Below are positions 5,042 through 13,286 of a DNA stretch of 16,544 nucleotides, piece after piece; positions within the stretch are counted from its first letter, which is position 1, and each line of letters begins with the position of its first letter. Origin of the DNA: Methyloprofundus sp. (lineage in GTDB: Bacteria; Pseudomonadota; Gammaproteobacteria; Methylococcales; Methylomonadaceae); assembly GCA_013138555.1 (NCBI GenBank), contig WTCN01000175.1:1-16544 (forward strand). The letters run 5' to 3'. The notes beneath the pieces were generated by a model that saw only the letters and a list, made by a program, of their open reading frames with translations, did no database searches and was not told where the DNA came from. The translations under genes were made by a program, and so were the position numbers.

Positions 5042-6790
5042 ATGTGTGGAATTTTAGGCCAAATAACAAGTAAGCCCATTGATCAAAATGAGTTTCGAAA
5101 AACATTATTGCTGATGAACCACCGTGGCCCTGATGATAATGGAGTCTATTTTGATAAGAATCTTGCTTTTGGGCATACCAGGCTTTCTATTTTAGATCTC
5201 TCTAACCAGGCTCATCAGCCCATGATCAGCACGCACAAAGACTATACGCTTGTGTACAACGGGGAAATCTATAATTTTGCAGAAATCAAAAGAGAACTGG
5301 AGGAAAAAGGCCATTCCTTCCATTCCCACTCTGATACCGAAGTCATATTAAATGGATTTATTGAATATCAGGAAGAAATAGTCAACAAACTTAATGGCAT
5401 GTTCGCTTTTGCCATTTATAACAAAAACAATAATGACGTTTTCCTAGCGCGTGACAGGAGTGGAATAAAGCCACTCTATTATTATAATAAGGAAAATGAT
5501 TTTTCTTTTTCTTCGGAAATCAAAGCATTAAAGTGCTTCTCTAGTAAAATTAACCTTGAAGCCAAAATACTTTTTTTACTTTTAGGTTCAGTTCCTGAGC
5601 CTATGACTATTTATGAAAACATCCTGATGTTCCCTGCGGGACATTATGCCTATTATTCAAACGGTAAGCTCAAAACGACACGCTTTTCTGAGTATCAATA
5701 TGAGACGAAAATCACCCGCCCCTATCATGAGATAGTCCAAGATGTTAGTGACTTACTGCATAAAAGCATCAAAAGACACTTGATCAGTGATGCCCCAATC
5801 GGTACATTTCTATCCGGTGGCTTGGATTCTTCTGCTATCACCGCTATTGCCGCACAATACAGAGATAATTTGCAGACACTCTCTTTGGTCTTTGAAGAAA
5901 AAAACCTATCTGAAGAATATTATCAGAACTTGCTCGTTAAAAGGTATAACACAGACCATACTAGCTTTCTGGTTGATGAATCGATTTTTCTAGCGTCTAT
6001 TGAAGAGTTCATGGCCTCATTTGACCAGCCAAGCATTGATGGTTTAAACACTTTTTTTGTTGCCAAAGCAGCGCGAGAAAGTGGTCTTAAGACAGTACTA
6101 TCCGGTGTTGGTGGAGATGAGATATTTTATGGTTACCCTTCTTTTAAAAATGCAAAAACACTGAACTTTCTTGCTAAGCTCCCTTCTTTCATTATTCGGG
6201 GCTTGCAAATACCTCATAAATATAAAAAACTGGAGTTATTACACATTGAAAATGAGCTGGCCAGCTATCTTCCAACACGGGGTATTTTTTCACCCACCGA
6301 GATTGCAGGCTTTTTGGGAGTCGATATAGACTTCGTCTATAAAACCATAGCCAGGCTATGGGAAGAGTACAATTCGTCTCATATCAAGGCACTTGATGAT
6401 AAAGTCTCGTTTTTTGAACTCAATCTCTATATGAAAAATCAGCTTTTAAGAGATACGGATACCTTTGGCATGGCCAACTCACTTGAGATTAGAGTGCCCT
6501 TTTTGGATAAGGAGTTAGTGGATTATGTGCTTAAAATAAAGCCAGAAGAAAAATATGCGCGAAATATCAACAAGATCATTTTAGCCGATGCAAGCAGATC
6601 ATTAGTACCAAATGAAGTGATCAATAGACCCAAAATGGGATTTACCTTGCCTTTTGAATATTGGTTCAGAAAAAACATACATAAATTTGACCTTGATGAT
6701 AATATCAAAAACAAGTTTTTAAACAAACAGTTACATTGGTCAAGAGTATGGGCATTATTAATTTTAAGTAGATATGATGAAAAACTATAG
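5042..6790 (+). CDS. asnB: Asparagine synthase-like glutamine amidotransferase
   Basis: 582 residues of the glutamine-hydrolysing asparagine synthetase family. The N-terminal Ntn glutaminase domain starts MCGILG, so Cys2 becomes the nucleophile; NHRGPDD and YNGEIYNF line the glutamine pocket. The synthetase domain has the PPi loop SGGLDSS (258-264), GVGGDEIFYGY (about 354-364) and RVPFLD (about 484-489). The start is fixed by the need for Cys2, although no good ribosome site is visible. It is the first gene of the polysaccharide operon and the next gene overlaps its end by 17 bases. Members in O-antigen loci, such as WbpS of Pseudomonas and WbtH of Francisella, are thought to amidate uronic acids rather than make asparagine. 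I infer the same here; a free asparagine synthetase cannot be excluded. Confidence 0.9.
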   Translation: MCGILGQITSKPIDQNEFRKTLLLMNHRGPDDNGVYFDKNLAFGHTRLSILDLSNQAHQPMISTHKDYTLVYNGEIYNFAEIKRELEEKGHSFHSHSDTEVILNGFIEYQEEIVNKLNGMFAFAIYNKNNNDVFLARDRSGIKPLYYYNKENDFSFSSEIKALKCFSSKINLEAKILFLLLGSVPEPMTIYENILMFPAGHYAYYSNGKLKTTRFSEYQYETKITRPYHEIVQDVSDLLHKSIKRHLISDAPIGTFLSGGLDSSAITAIAAQYRDNLQTLSLVFEEKNLSEEYYQNLLVKRYNTDHTSFLVDESIFLASIEEFMASFDQPSIDGLNTFFVAKAARESGLKTVLSGVGGDEIFYGYPSFKNAKTLNFLAKLPSFIIRGLQIPHKYKKLELLHIENELASYLPTRGIFSPTEIAGFLGVDIDFVYKTIARLWEEYNSSHIKALDDKVSFFELNLYMKNQLLRDTDTFGMANSLEIRVPFLDKELVDYVLKIKPEEKYARNINKIILADASRSLVPNEVINRPKMGFTLPFEYWFRKNIHKFDLDDNIKNKFLNKQLHWSRVWALLILSRYDEKL

Positions 6791-7511
6791 AGAAAAAATA
6801 TATAAATCTTACTCAAGTAATAGTGGCAAAAGTTTAGCTCCAGAATCAATAGCAGGACTTTCATCAAGAGAAGCATTCTATAAAAATATACTAAATAACT
6901 TTTTCCCAGCCAGGCGAGATATTAAAATACTGGAAATAGGCTGTGGATACGGTTCTTTTCAATATTTTATTAACGCAGCAGGGTATACAAATTCATTGGG
7001 AATTGATGACTCTGAGGAACAGGTGTCGGAAGCACATAGACTGGGCATAAAAAATGTTACTCTAGGCAATCTGGTCGCTTATCTCAAAGATCTGGAAAAC
7101 AACTCTCTGGATATATTAATTGCCATCGATGTGATAGAGCATTTTACCAAGGAAGAATTAAGCGATTTAATTGATGACTTTTATAGGGTACTAAAGGAAG
7201 ATGGCCTGGTTATCACACACCAGCCAAACGCAGAGGGTATCTTTGGAAATGGCATTAGGTATGGTGACTTTACACATGAATTAGCTTTTACAAGAAGATC
7301 AATTTCGCAAATATTTTGTTCCAGTGAGTTCAAAGATGTGCAATCTTTTGAAGACAAGCCTATAGCGCATGGCCTGAAAAGTTTCATTAGATTGTTTCTG
7401 TGGAATTATTTTGTCAGGCCAGTTTATAAAATTTTATTGTCTGTGGAGTCCGGTGCAGTAGATAAAGACATCATATTTTCCCAGAATTTTTTAACCGTCA
7501 TAAGAAAGTAA
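6774..7511 (+). CDS. Class I SAM-dependent methyltransferase
   Basis: 245 residues with a Rossmann methyltransferase core. Motif I is ILEIGCGYG (52-60), the acidic ribose contact is around GIDDS (76-80), and the post-motif region is IAIDVIEHF (116-124). FYRVLKEDGLVITHQPN (136-152) is the usual strand 5 region of the UbiG/Methyltransf_11 group. The C-terminal 60 residues are hydrophobic and basic, perhaps touching the membrane. It starts inside asnB (two adjacent ATGs at 6774 and 6777), implying translational coupling. In this setting it most likely methylates a sugar hydroxyl, an amino group or a chain end. The acceptor cannot be read from the sequence. Confidence 0.85.
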   Translation: MMKNYREKIYKSYSSNSGKSLAPESIAGLSSREAFYKNILNNFFPARRDIKILEIGCGYGSFQYFINAAGYTNSLGIDDSEEQVSEAHRLGIKNVTLGNLVAYLKDLENNSLDILIAIDVIEHFTKEELSDLIDDFYRVLKEDGLVITHQPNAEGIFGNGIRYGDFTHELAFTRRSISQIFCSSEFKDVQSFEDKPIAHGLKSFIRLFLWNYFVRPVYKILLSVESGAVDKDIIFSQNFLTVIRK

Positions 7512-7522
7512 TAGGCATTATA

Positions 7523-8596
7523 ATGACAAAGGTCTGTTATTTAAATCTTGTCACCTTTTCTAAAACAGGTGGAATTGAGAACTATAATAAAACATTCTTA
7601 ACAGCATTATCGCGGCAGGAAAATAAAGAAGTTATTGCCATCAGTATCTATGATAAGGCACATGAACACCCTATTATAAATGGCGTTAAATTCAAAAATT
7701 TTGATGGCCATAGGCTCAATGCTGTAAAATTTCTTATCCCCCGCCTACAACATATTGACATACTTATTTTAGCCCACGTCAACCTTGTTCCCGTTGCACT
7801 TATTGCACAAATATTCAAGCCTGGTCTAAAAATATACCTTAATATTTATGGCATTGATGTATGGAAAAAACTCCCCTTTTTGTATCAATTTGTTTTAAAA
7901 AGAGCAACAATATTTTCTATTAGCCGCTATACCACAGAAACATTTATTAAATATAACCCCTTTATTAAACAAGAACAAATCGTTTATTTACCCCCCGCCA
8001 TCGATTTAACTATCAAACCTGGTTCAGAAAACCCATACCAGATAGATGAATATAATATTTTAACCGTTTCGCGACTAGATAGTAATGATAACTATAAAGG
8101 TATAGATAGCATCATTAAAACATTGCCATTACTAACAAAAGAAATCAAGAATATCAAATATACCATCATTGGAAAAGGCTCTGATAAAACACGACTGGAA
8201 AATCTTGCCCAACAACTAGGCGTGCAAAATCAAGTTCAATTCAAAGGTTTCGTCGAACACATTGAGCCCTACTATGAATATTGTGATTTATTTATATTAC
8301 CGAGTAAAAATGAAGGATTCGGAATAGTCTACCTGGAAGCTATGAAGTATAAAAAGCCTGTTATTGCAGCTAACTCTGGCGGAGTAACAGATGTTGTTTT
8401 GGATAGTCATACAGGCTTTCTATGTGAATATGATAATATTGATTGTTTAACAGACAAAATTCTTAAGTTTTCTATGAATGGTGAATTAGCAATAAAGCTA
8501 GGTGAAAATGGTTATAAATATCTTATAGAAAATTTTACTTTTAATCAATTTACACAAAGATTGTTATCATTTTTTAAGGGAAATTCATATGATTAA
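7523..8596 (+). CDS. Glycosyltransferase family 4
   Basis: 357 residues with a GT-B fold. The N-terminal half starts with an acceptor-side motif (TKTGG-like SKTGGIENY near residues 13-21). The C-terminal half has ILTVSRLDSN (about 177-186), IIGKGSD (about 215-221), GFVEHIEPYYEYCDLFILPS and the E-x7-E nucleotide-sugar motif NEGFGIVYLEAM (about 262-273), followed by GGVTDVV. These mark a retaining GT4 enzyme that adds a sugar to a lipid-linked oligosaccharide at the inner face of the inner membrane. Donor and linkage are unknown. It follows the methyltransferase by 11 bases and overlaps the aldolase gene by 8. Confidence 0.88.
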   Translation: MTKVCYLNLVTFSKTGGIENYNKTFLTALSRQENKEVIAISIYDKAHEHPIINGVKFKNFDGHRLNAVKFLIPRLQHIDILILAHVNLVPVALIAQIFKPGLKIYLNIYGIDVWKKLPFLYQFVLKRATIFSISRYTTETFIKYNPFIKQEQIVYLPPAIDLTIKPGSENPYQIDEYNILTVSRLDSNDNYKGIDSIIKTLPLLTKEIKNIKYTIIGKGSDKTRLENLAQQLGVQNQVQFKGFVEHIEPYYEYCDLFILPSKNEGFGIVYLEAMKYKKPVIAANSGGVTDVVLDSHTGFLCEYDNIDCLTDKILKFSMNGELAIKLGENGYKYLIENFTFNQFTQRLLSFFKGNSYD

Positions 8597-10100
8597 CTTA
8601 TTGGACTGTACACTTAGGGATGGCGGATACTATACTCTTTGGGATTTTGAAACAACACTTATTAAACAGTATTGTTATTTAATGGCAAAATTGCCCATAG
8701 AATACATTGAAATTGGATACAGGAGTATTGAAAAAGATGATTATTTTGGAGAATTTTATTACTCTCCCGTTGATTCACTTAGAAATATCAAATCTAGATT
8801 AAATAAATCTCAAAAAATTTCTTTGATGCTTAACGCAAAGGATTGTACTGATATTGACTTAGCTAAACTACTCTCAAAATGTTTTGGTCTTGTGAGCCTA
8901 GTCCGTATAGCTACCGACCCAGAAAAAATAGAACATAGCTTGAAAATTGCAAAAACCCTAAAGTCCCTAGGTTATCAAGTCGCTATAAACATAATGTACA
9001 TTTCAAAAATTAATCAAGGTCACACTATTTTTCAGCATATAAAAAATATTGATACGTCTGTAGATTATCTATATTTGGTTGATTCATATGGATCTGTTTA
9101 TCCTGATGATTTAGAAAAAACCATCAAGCTATTTCAACAGAATTGTAATGTTGCACTGGGGTTTCATGGGCACAATAACCTTGAACTTGCATTTATTAAC
9201 TCACTTAGAGCTATTGAATGTGGAGTTAACATTATTGATAGCACTATTTTGGGGATGGGTCGAGGCGCAGGCAACCTAAAATTGGAGTTAATACTAACAC
9301 ACCTTAATGCAAAAAAAGATCTGAACATTGACTTGAATTCTCTGAGCCAGCTGAATGAACTATTTTCCCCTTTAATGAATAAATATAAGTGGGGAACTAA
9401 CCTACCGTATATGGTTTCAGGGAGTTATGCCCTACCTCAAGAAGATGTCATGAATGCCATTAGAATTAATCGTTATTCAATTGCAAGCATTGTCAATACA
9501 ATGAACTCAAACACAGTTAATGAATTACAGACTTTTCAATGCCCCACTGATTCCAAAAACTGTATTATCATTGGTGGCGGGTCTTCAATTGAAAAACATT
9601 ATGCTGCAATAACAAAGTACCTTATGCTAAATCAGCATATTGTTATCATTCACTCGACATCAAAATATATCAATAAATTTTCCACTTTTAAAAATAAGCA
9701 ATTTTTTTGCATTGCAGGTGATGAGCTAACAAAATTAAATAATAGTCAATATGACTTTATTGATCACTTTATTTTCGGCCCATCTCCTCGAAAAATAAAC
9801 GTAAAAATTCCTCATAACAGCACTTCTTATGAATTGAAAAAGATAGATTTCATAGATAAATTTCACGACTCACCTCTTTCAATTAGCTTACAAACTGCCC
9901 TCGATATGAAAGTAAAAAATATTGAACTGATTGGCTTTGATGGTTATATAGAGCTGAATTCCCAAAAAGAACTTTACCTTATGCAGGAAAATCAGCTTAT
10001 TATTTCAACCTTCTTAAAAATACAACAGAAAATCATAAGTTTAACAAAAACAAACTATAAAGACTTGCTTAAGCAATCAATATATACAAAAGTAGCCTAA
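8589..10100 (+). CDS. DRE-TIM aldolase fused to a DUF115/GT42-like domain
   Basis: 503 residues with two parts. Residues 1-about 270 are a DRE-TIM metallolyase barrel: DCTLRDGGY (6-14) gives the D-x-x-L-R-D motif with D6, R10 and D11. LVDSYG (163-168), GFHGHNN (191-197) with metal ligands H193 and H195, and GMGRGAGN (222-229) follow. Relatives include DmpG-type 4-hydroxy-2-oxovalerate aldolase and HMG-CoA lyase; such enzymes form or break bonds to pyruvate-like enolates. The His pair after LRDG in DmpG is replaced by Tyr-Tyr here. Residues about 323-455 look like a second, Rossmann-type domain (IIIGGGSSIEKH at 326-337 and IELIGFDGY at 445-453), resembling the protein two genes downstream of the phosphatase. 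A good ribosome site (AAGGGA) stands 7 bases before the ATG. With the next two genes it may make a CMP-activated ulosonic acid (inferred). Confidence 0.8.
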   Translation: MINLLDCTLRDGGYYTLWDFETTLIKQYCYLMAKLPIEYIEIGYRSIEKDDYFGEFYYSPVDSLRNIKSRLNKSQKISLMLNAKDCTDIDLAKLLSKCFGLVSLVRIATDPEKIEHSLKIAKTLKSLGYQVAINIMYISKINQGHTIFQHIKNIDTSVDYLYLVDSYGSVYPDDLEKTIKLFQQNCNVALGFHGHNNLELAFINSLRAIECGVNIIDSTILGMGRGAGNLKLELILTHLNAKKDLNIDLNSLSQLNELFSPLMNKYKWGTNLPYMVSGSYALPQEDVMNAIRINRYSIASIVNTMNSNTVNELQTFQCPTDSKNCIIIGGGSSIEKHYAAITKYLMLNQHIVIIHSTSKYINKFSTFKNKQFFCIAGDELTKLNNSQYDFIDHFIFGPSPRKINVKIPHNSTSYELKKIDFIDKFHDSPLSISLQTALDMKVKNIELIGFDGYIELNSQKELYLMQENQLIISTFLKIQQKIISLTKTNYKDLLKQSIYTKVA

Positions 10101-10747
10101 TGAACTTAAATTCTTATGATGTCATTATTCTTGATTGTGATGGTGTCGTCTTTGATTCGAATCTTTTAAAGGTCGAAGCATTTAAAAAAGCACTAAAACA
10201 TTATCCTCCCTCTATCGTAGAAGAGTTTAGTCAATATTTTCAACAAAATTTTGGTACATCCCGCTATTACTTGGCAAAAATTTTCATACAGAATTTTCTA
10301 AAAAAAGATTTTACAGAGAAACTATACCAACAAATATTGAATGACTATGGAGAGAATTGCATTTTATTGTATAAAGAAACAGAATTTACAAATAATTTTA
10401 AGTCATTTCTCCAATATTATAAAAATAAAAAACTCTATATTGCATCAGGTGGTGATGAAAATGAGTTAAATGAAGTATTCAAGATGCAAAATATTCATCA
10501 TTATTTCGATAAAATAATGGGATCTCCCAGAAAAAAAACTGAGCTTATCAATGAAGTGCTCATGAAAAATACCGGAAAAAAAACAATCATGATTGGTGAT
10601 GCAAAATCTGATTTCCTAGCGTCTCAAGATAATAATATTGATTTCATTTATATGCGCCAATACTCACTGGTCAAAGATACAATGGAAAAACTATCTCAAG
10701 AATACAACTTTAATATAATAAATAATTTAGGGGATTTAAGCGAATGA
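10100..10747 (+). CDS. HAD-superfamily sugar phosphatase
   Basis: 215 residues with all four HAD motifs: D12-x-D14 in LDCDGVV (nucleophile and acid/base), the motif II Ser at S116 in ASGGD, Lys145/146 in PRKKTE, and GDAKSD (166-171). Residues about 17-95 form an alpha-helical C1 cap, as in phosphoglycolate phosphatase and N-acylneuraminate-9-phosphatase, unlike the capless KdsC. The ATG shares one base with the stop codon of the aldolase gene, and the end overlaps the CMP-synthetase gene as ATGA, so the three are translated together. I infer that it removes the terminal phosphate of the 2-keto-3-deoxy acid phosphate formed by the aldolase, before CMP activation. Substrate specificity is not visible. 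Confidence 0.85.
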   Translation: MNLNSYDVIILDCDGVVFDSNLLKVEAFKKALKHYPPSIVEEFSQYFQQNFGTSRYYLAKIFIQNFLKKDFTEKLYQQILNDYGENCILLYKETEFTNNFKSFLQYYKNKKLYIASGGDENELNEVFKMQNIHHYFDKIMGSPRKKTELINEVLMKNTGKKTIMIGDAKSDFLASQDNNIDFIYMRQYSLVKDTMEKLSQEYNFNIINNLGDLSE

Positions 10748-11427
10748 ATAAAGTCACTGTTTTTCTTCCATGTAGGCGAGGTAGTCAACGTGTAAAAAAT
10801 AAAAATGTTAGACCTTTTGCGAATATTAAAGAAGGGTTAATTTACATAAAACTATCACAATTGCTAAAAGTGACAGAAATTGAAAAAATTGTTTTATCAA
10901 CAAATGACATCGAAGTAAAAAAAATTGCAGCATCATTTCACAACACCAAAATTATTATAGATGACAGACCTGAAGAATTAGCAAGTTCAACAACCTCAAC
11001 AGATGATTTAATAAAATATATTCCAGATATTATTAAGGAAGAAACTATTTTATGGACGCACGTAACCTCCCCTTTTGTCGATGCTGAGGTTTACCAAAAA
11101 GCAATTAATAAGTATTTTTCCAATCTTGACCAATTTGATTCATTAATGAGTGTTACAAAATTACAAACATTCTTATGGAACAAAAGTGATCCACTTAATT
11201 ATGATAGGCGTATTGAAAAATGGCCTAGAACACAAACAATTAAGCCAGTTTATGAAATTAATAGTGGAATATTTATCACTAATATTAATACCTATAAAAA
11301 TCTTAATGACAGAATAGGTGAACAACCTTATTTATATGAACTAAATGAAAAAATAGCTTTTGACATTGATTGGGAAGTAGACTTCGAAATAGCAGAAGTT
11401 TTATGGAGAAAATATGGAAAAATTTGA
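10744..11427 (+). CDS. CMP-sugar synthetase (acylneuraminate/Kdo cytidylyltransferase family)
   Basis: 227 residues of the NeuA/KdsB-type nucleotidyltransferase family, which couples CTP to a 2-keto-3-deoxy sugar acid. Seen: FLPCRRGSQRVKNKNVRPF (7-25), the CTP-binding loop, in which C-R-R replaces the usual A-R-G; DRPEELASSTTSTDD (74-88), matching the L-A-x-D-x-S-S region; WTHVTSPF (104-111), the Q-P-T-S-P-like acceptor motif; EINSGIFI (171-178); and FDIDWEVDF (206-214), the metal-binding D-x-D-x-x-x-D-F end. Length is typical. It overlaps the phosphatase gene by 4 bases and the next gene by 14. The acid it activates is probably supplied by the aldolase and phosphatase next to it. Confidence 0.88.
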   Translation: MNKVTVFLPCRRGSQRVKNKNVRPFANIKEGLIYIKLSQLLKVTEIEKIVLSTNDIEVKKIAASFHNTKIIIDDRPEELASSTTSTDDLIKYIPDIIKEETILWTHVTSPFVDAEVYQKAINKYFSNLDQFDSLMSVTKLQTFLWNKSDPLNYDRRIEKWPRTQTIKPVYEINSGIFITNINTYKNLNDRIGEQPYLYELNEKIAFDIDWEVDFEIAEVLWRKYGKI

Positions 11428-12265
11428 TTTTTGGGATTTTAAATTAAGATTGGATGATTATTTTTTTGAAATTGTGAACTTTGCACTACGTTTCATTTTT
11501 TTCTTAAAAGGCATAAATGGTCGATATTCATTTATGCAAAAAAACATCAAATTAAAAAATATATATGATCATCAGAGAGCTTTTTTGGTGGCAAATGGCC
11601 CATCACTCAAAAAACAAGACCTTAAGCTGTTAAAAAATGAGATTACTTTTTTTGTAAATCGTTCTTTCTTACATGAAGATTATGCCTATATACGGCCAAC
11701 ATACCATATATTTGTTGATCCAAAACTTGCCACTGGTGAATGGGAAATTACGATGCTTGATGAAGTTTTAAAAAAAAACCCAGATGTCATTTTCTTTTTA
11801 AATTATAAGTGGTATTTTCTTGATAAATTTAAACCCTATATTAAAAATAAAAATTTTAATATCTACTGGGTAAATTCTTCACTATTTACAACCCCATTTC
11901 ATAAAAATAGAAAAATAGATTTAACAACGATTACATATGGTTCTGCTGTTACTGGTGTCGCTTTTATGGCAAGTATTTATATGGGTGTCAATAATTTTTA
12001 TTTTATTGGGCAGGATGGTAATGGTTTATGCTATGAATTGACAGAAGGAGAGAGCCATTTTTATGGTACTAATCCTGAAAATCACTTAAAAACGCCTAAG
12101 CACATAGTTAAAGATTTATATATGATGCATTTATCATTAAAAAACTGGGGATATTTTTCTGATTATTGTAAGAAAATTGGTTTTAATGCATTCAATTGTA
12201 CCGAGGGTGGTATCTTTAACATGTTTGAGCGCAGAAAATATGAGGATATTATGAATGACAAATAA
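11414..12265 (+). CDS. DUF115/GT42-like protein, candidate ulosonic-acid transferase
   Basis: 283 residues. Residues 57-87 contain FLVANGPSLKKQDL and then FFVNRSF, the same arrangement as the start of Campylobacter CST-type (GT42) sialyltransferases and DUF115 proteins (N-G-P-S-L, then D and L, then a short strand ending in N). Further on, YGSAVTGVAFMASIYMGVNN (175-194) leads into FYFIGQDGNG (195-204). SHFYG (214-218) resembles the SHYIG stretch of CST enzymes that carries the catalytic His, making H215 the candidate base. A helix with aromatic residues and a C-terminal strand follow. The N-terminal hydrophobic stretch (about 19-33) may bind the membrane. Lying directly after the CMP-synthetase gene, it may transfer the CMP-linked acid. 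This is inferred from fold-level similarity only. Confidence 0.6.
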   Translation: MEKFDFWDFKLRLDDYFFEIVNFALRFIFFLKGINGRYSFMQKNIKLKNIYDHQRAFLVANGPSLKKQDLKLLKNEITFFVNRSFLHEDYAYIRPTYHIFVDPKLATGEWEITMLDEVLKKNPDVIFFLNYKWYFLDKFKPYIKNKNFNIYWVNSSLFTTPFHKNRKIDLTTITYGSAVTGVAFMASIYMGVNNFYFIGQDGNGLCYELTEGESHFYGTNPENHLKTPKHIVKDLYMMHLSLKNWGYFSDYCKKIGFNAFNCTEGGIFNMFERRKYEDIMNDK

Positions 12266-13286
12266 AAAAAAATTACTTTTTATTTCAAATTCATATCCCA
12301 ACAACATAAATAATATACTTGATGCTTTTAAAAATAGGAATGATTTAATATTAAATATTGAACACCTATGGCTAAAAAAACAGAAAAATATTTTTTTTGA
12401 TAAAGTATTCAATAAATTAAAAATACCATTAGATATTGACAATATAAATAAAAGAATAATAGAAAGTATTATTATAAATAAACCCGATATATTATTTATA
12501 ATAAAGGGAAATAATATATACCCCTGGACTATAAAGAAAATAAAACAAGAGTACCCCAATATAGTTTTAATTTCATGGTCACTAGATGATATGTTTTCCT
12601 GGCATAATCGAAGTTTTTATTATACTTTAGGGATAAAATATTATGATTTTGTCTTTACTACAAAATCTTATAATATAGATGAGCTGAAAGTTCTGGGAGC
12701 ACAAAGAGTTAAATTCCTCAATCAAGCATTCTCTAATAAATATCATAAACCTTGTCATAATTTTACAAAGGCAAAGTATAAAGCGGATGTTATCTTTATT
12801 GGATTTGCAGAGCAAGCAAGATTTGAATACTTAATTTATTTAGCACAAAATGGTATTAAAATCGATATTTATGGGAGTGGCTGGGACAAAAAAAAATTCA
12901 GATACCATCACAAAAACATCAATTTAAACACATTTGATTTATTGGGTGAAAATTATGCAAACGCACTATCATGCTCTAAAATTTCACTTTGTTTTTTAAG
13001 AAAAGCAAATAGAGATTTACATACAAGTAGAAGTATAGAAATTCCTGCATGCGCTGGATTCATGCTAGCAGAAAGAACTGATGAACATAAAGCACTTTTT
13101 GCAGAAGATAAAGAAGCCGTTTTCTTTAGCACACAAGAAGAATTATTGAACCAGGTTAACTACTATCTTGAGCATGATAATGAGAGAAAAAAAATTGCAC
13201 AGGCTGGGTATGCTAGAACAAAAAGAGATGATTATAGCTATGATAATATGGTCAAGAAGATATTTGGATTGATAAATGAAAGTTAA
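12255..13286 (+). CDS. CgeB-type glycosyltransferase
   Basis: 343 residues of the CgeB/COG4641 group of GT-B transferases. It starts with KKLLFISNSYPNN. The middle has PDILFIIKGNNIYPWTI and SWSLDDMFSWHN, then VIFIGFAEQARFEYLIYL and the inter-domain IDIYGSGWD. The C-terminal signature SRSIEIPACAGFMLAERTD (around residues 258-277) is followed by AVFFSTQEELLNQVNYYL, typical of the Glyco_trans_1_2 domain. These enzymes add sugars to glycans or proteins; here a surface polysaccharide is the natural target. The gene overlaps both neighbours by 11 bases. Base composition is among the most AT-rich in the window. Confidence 0.82.
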   Translation: MTNKKKLLFISNSYPNNINNILDAFKNRNDLILNIEHLWLKKQKNIFFDKVFNKLKIPLDIDNINKRIIESIIINKPDILFIIKGNNIYPWTIKKIKQEYPNIVLISWSLDDMFSWHNRSFYYTLGIKYYDFVFTTKSYNIDELKVLGAQRVKFLNQAFSNKYHKPCHNFTKAKYKADVIFIGFAEQARFEYLIYLAQNGIKIDIYGSGWDKKKFRYHHKNINLNTFDLLGENYANALSCSKISLCFLRKANRDLHTSRSIEIPACAGFMLAERTDEHKALFAEDKEAVFFSTQEELLNQVNYYLEHDNERKKIAQAGYARTKRDDYSYDNMVKKIFGLINES

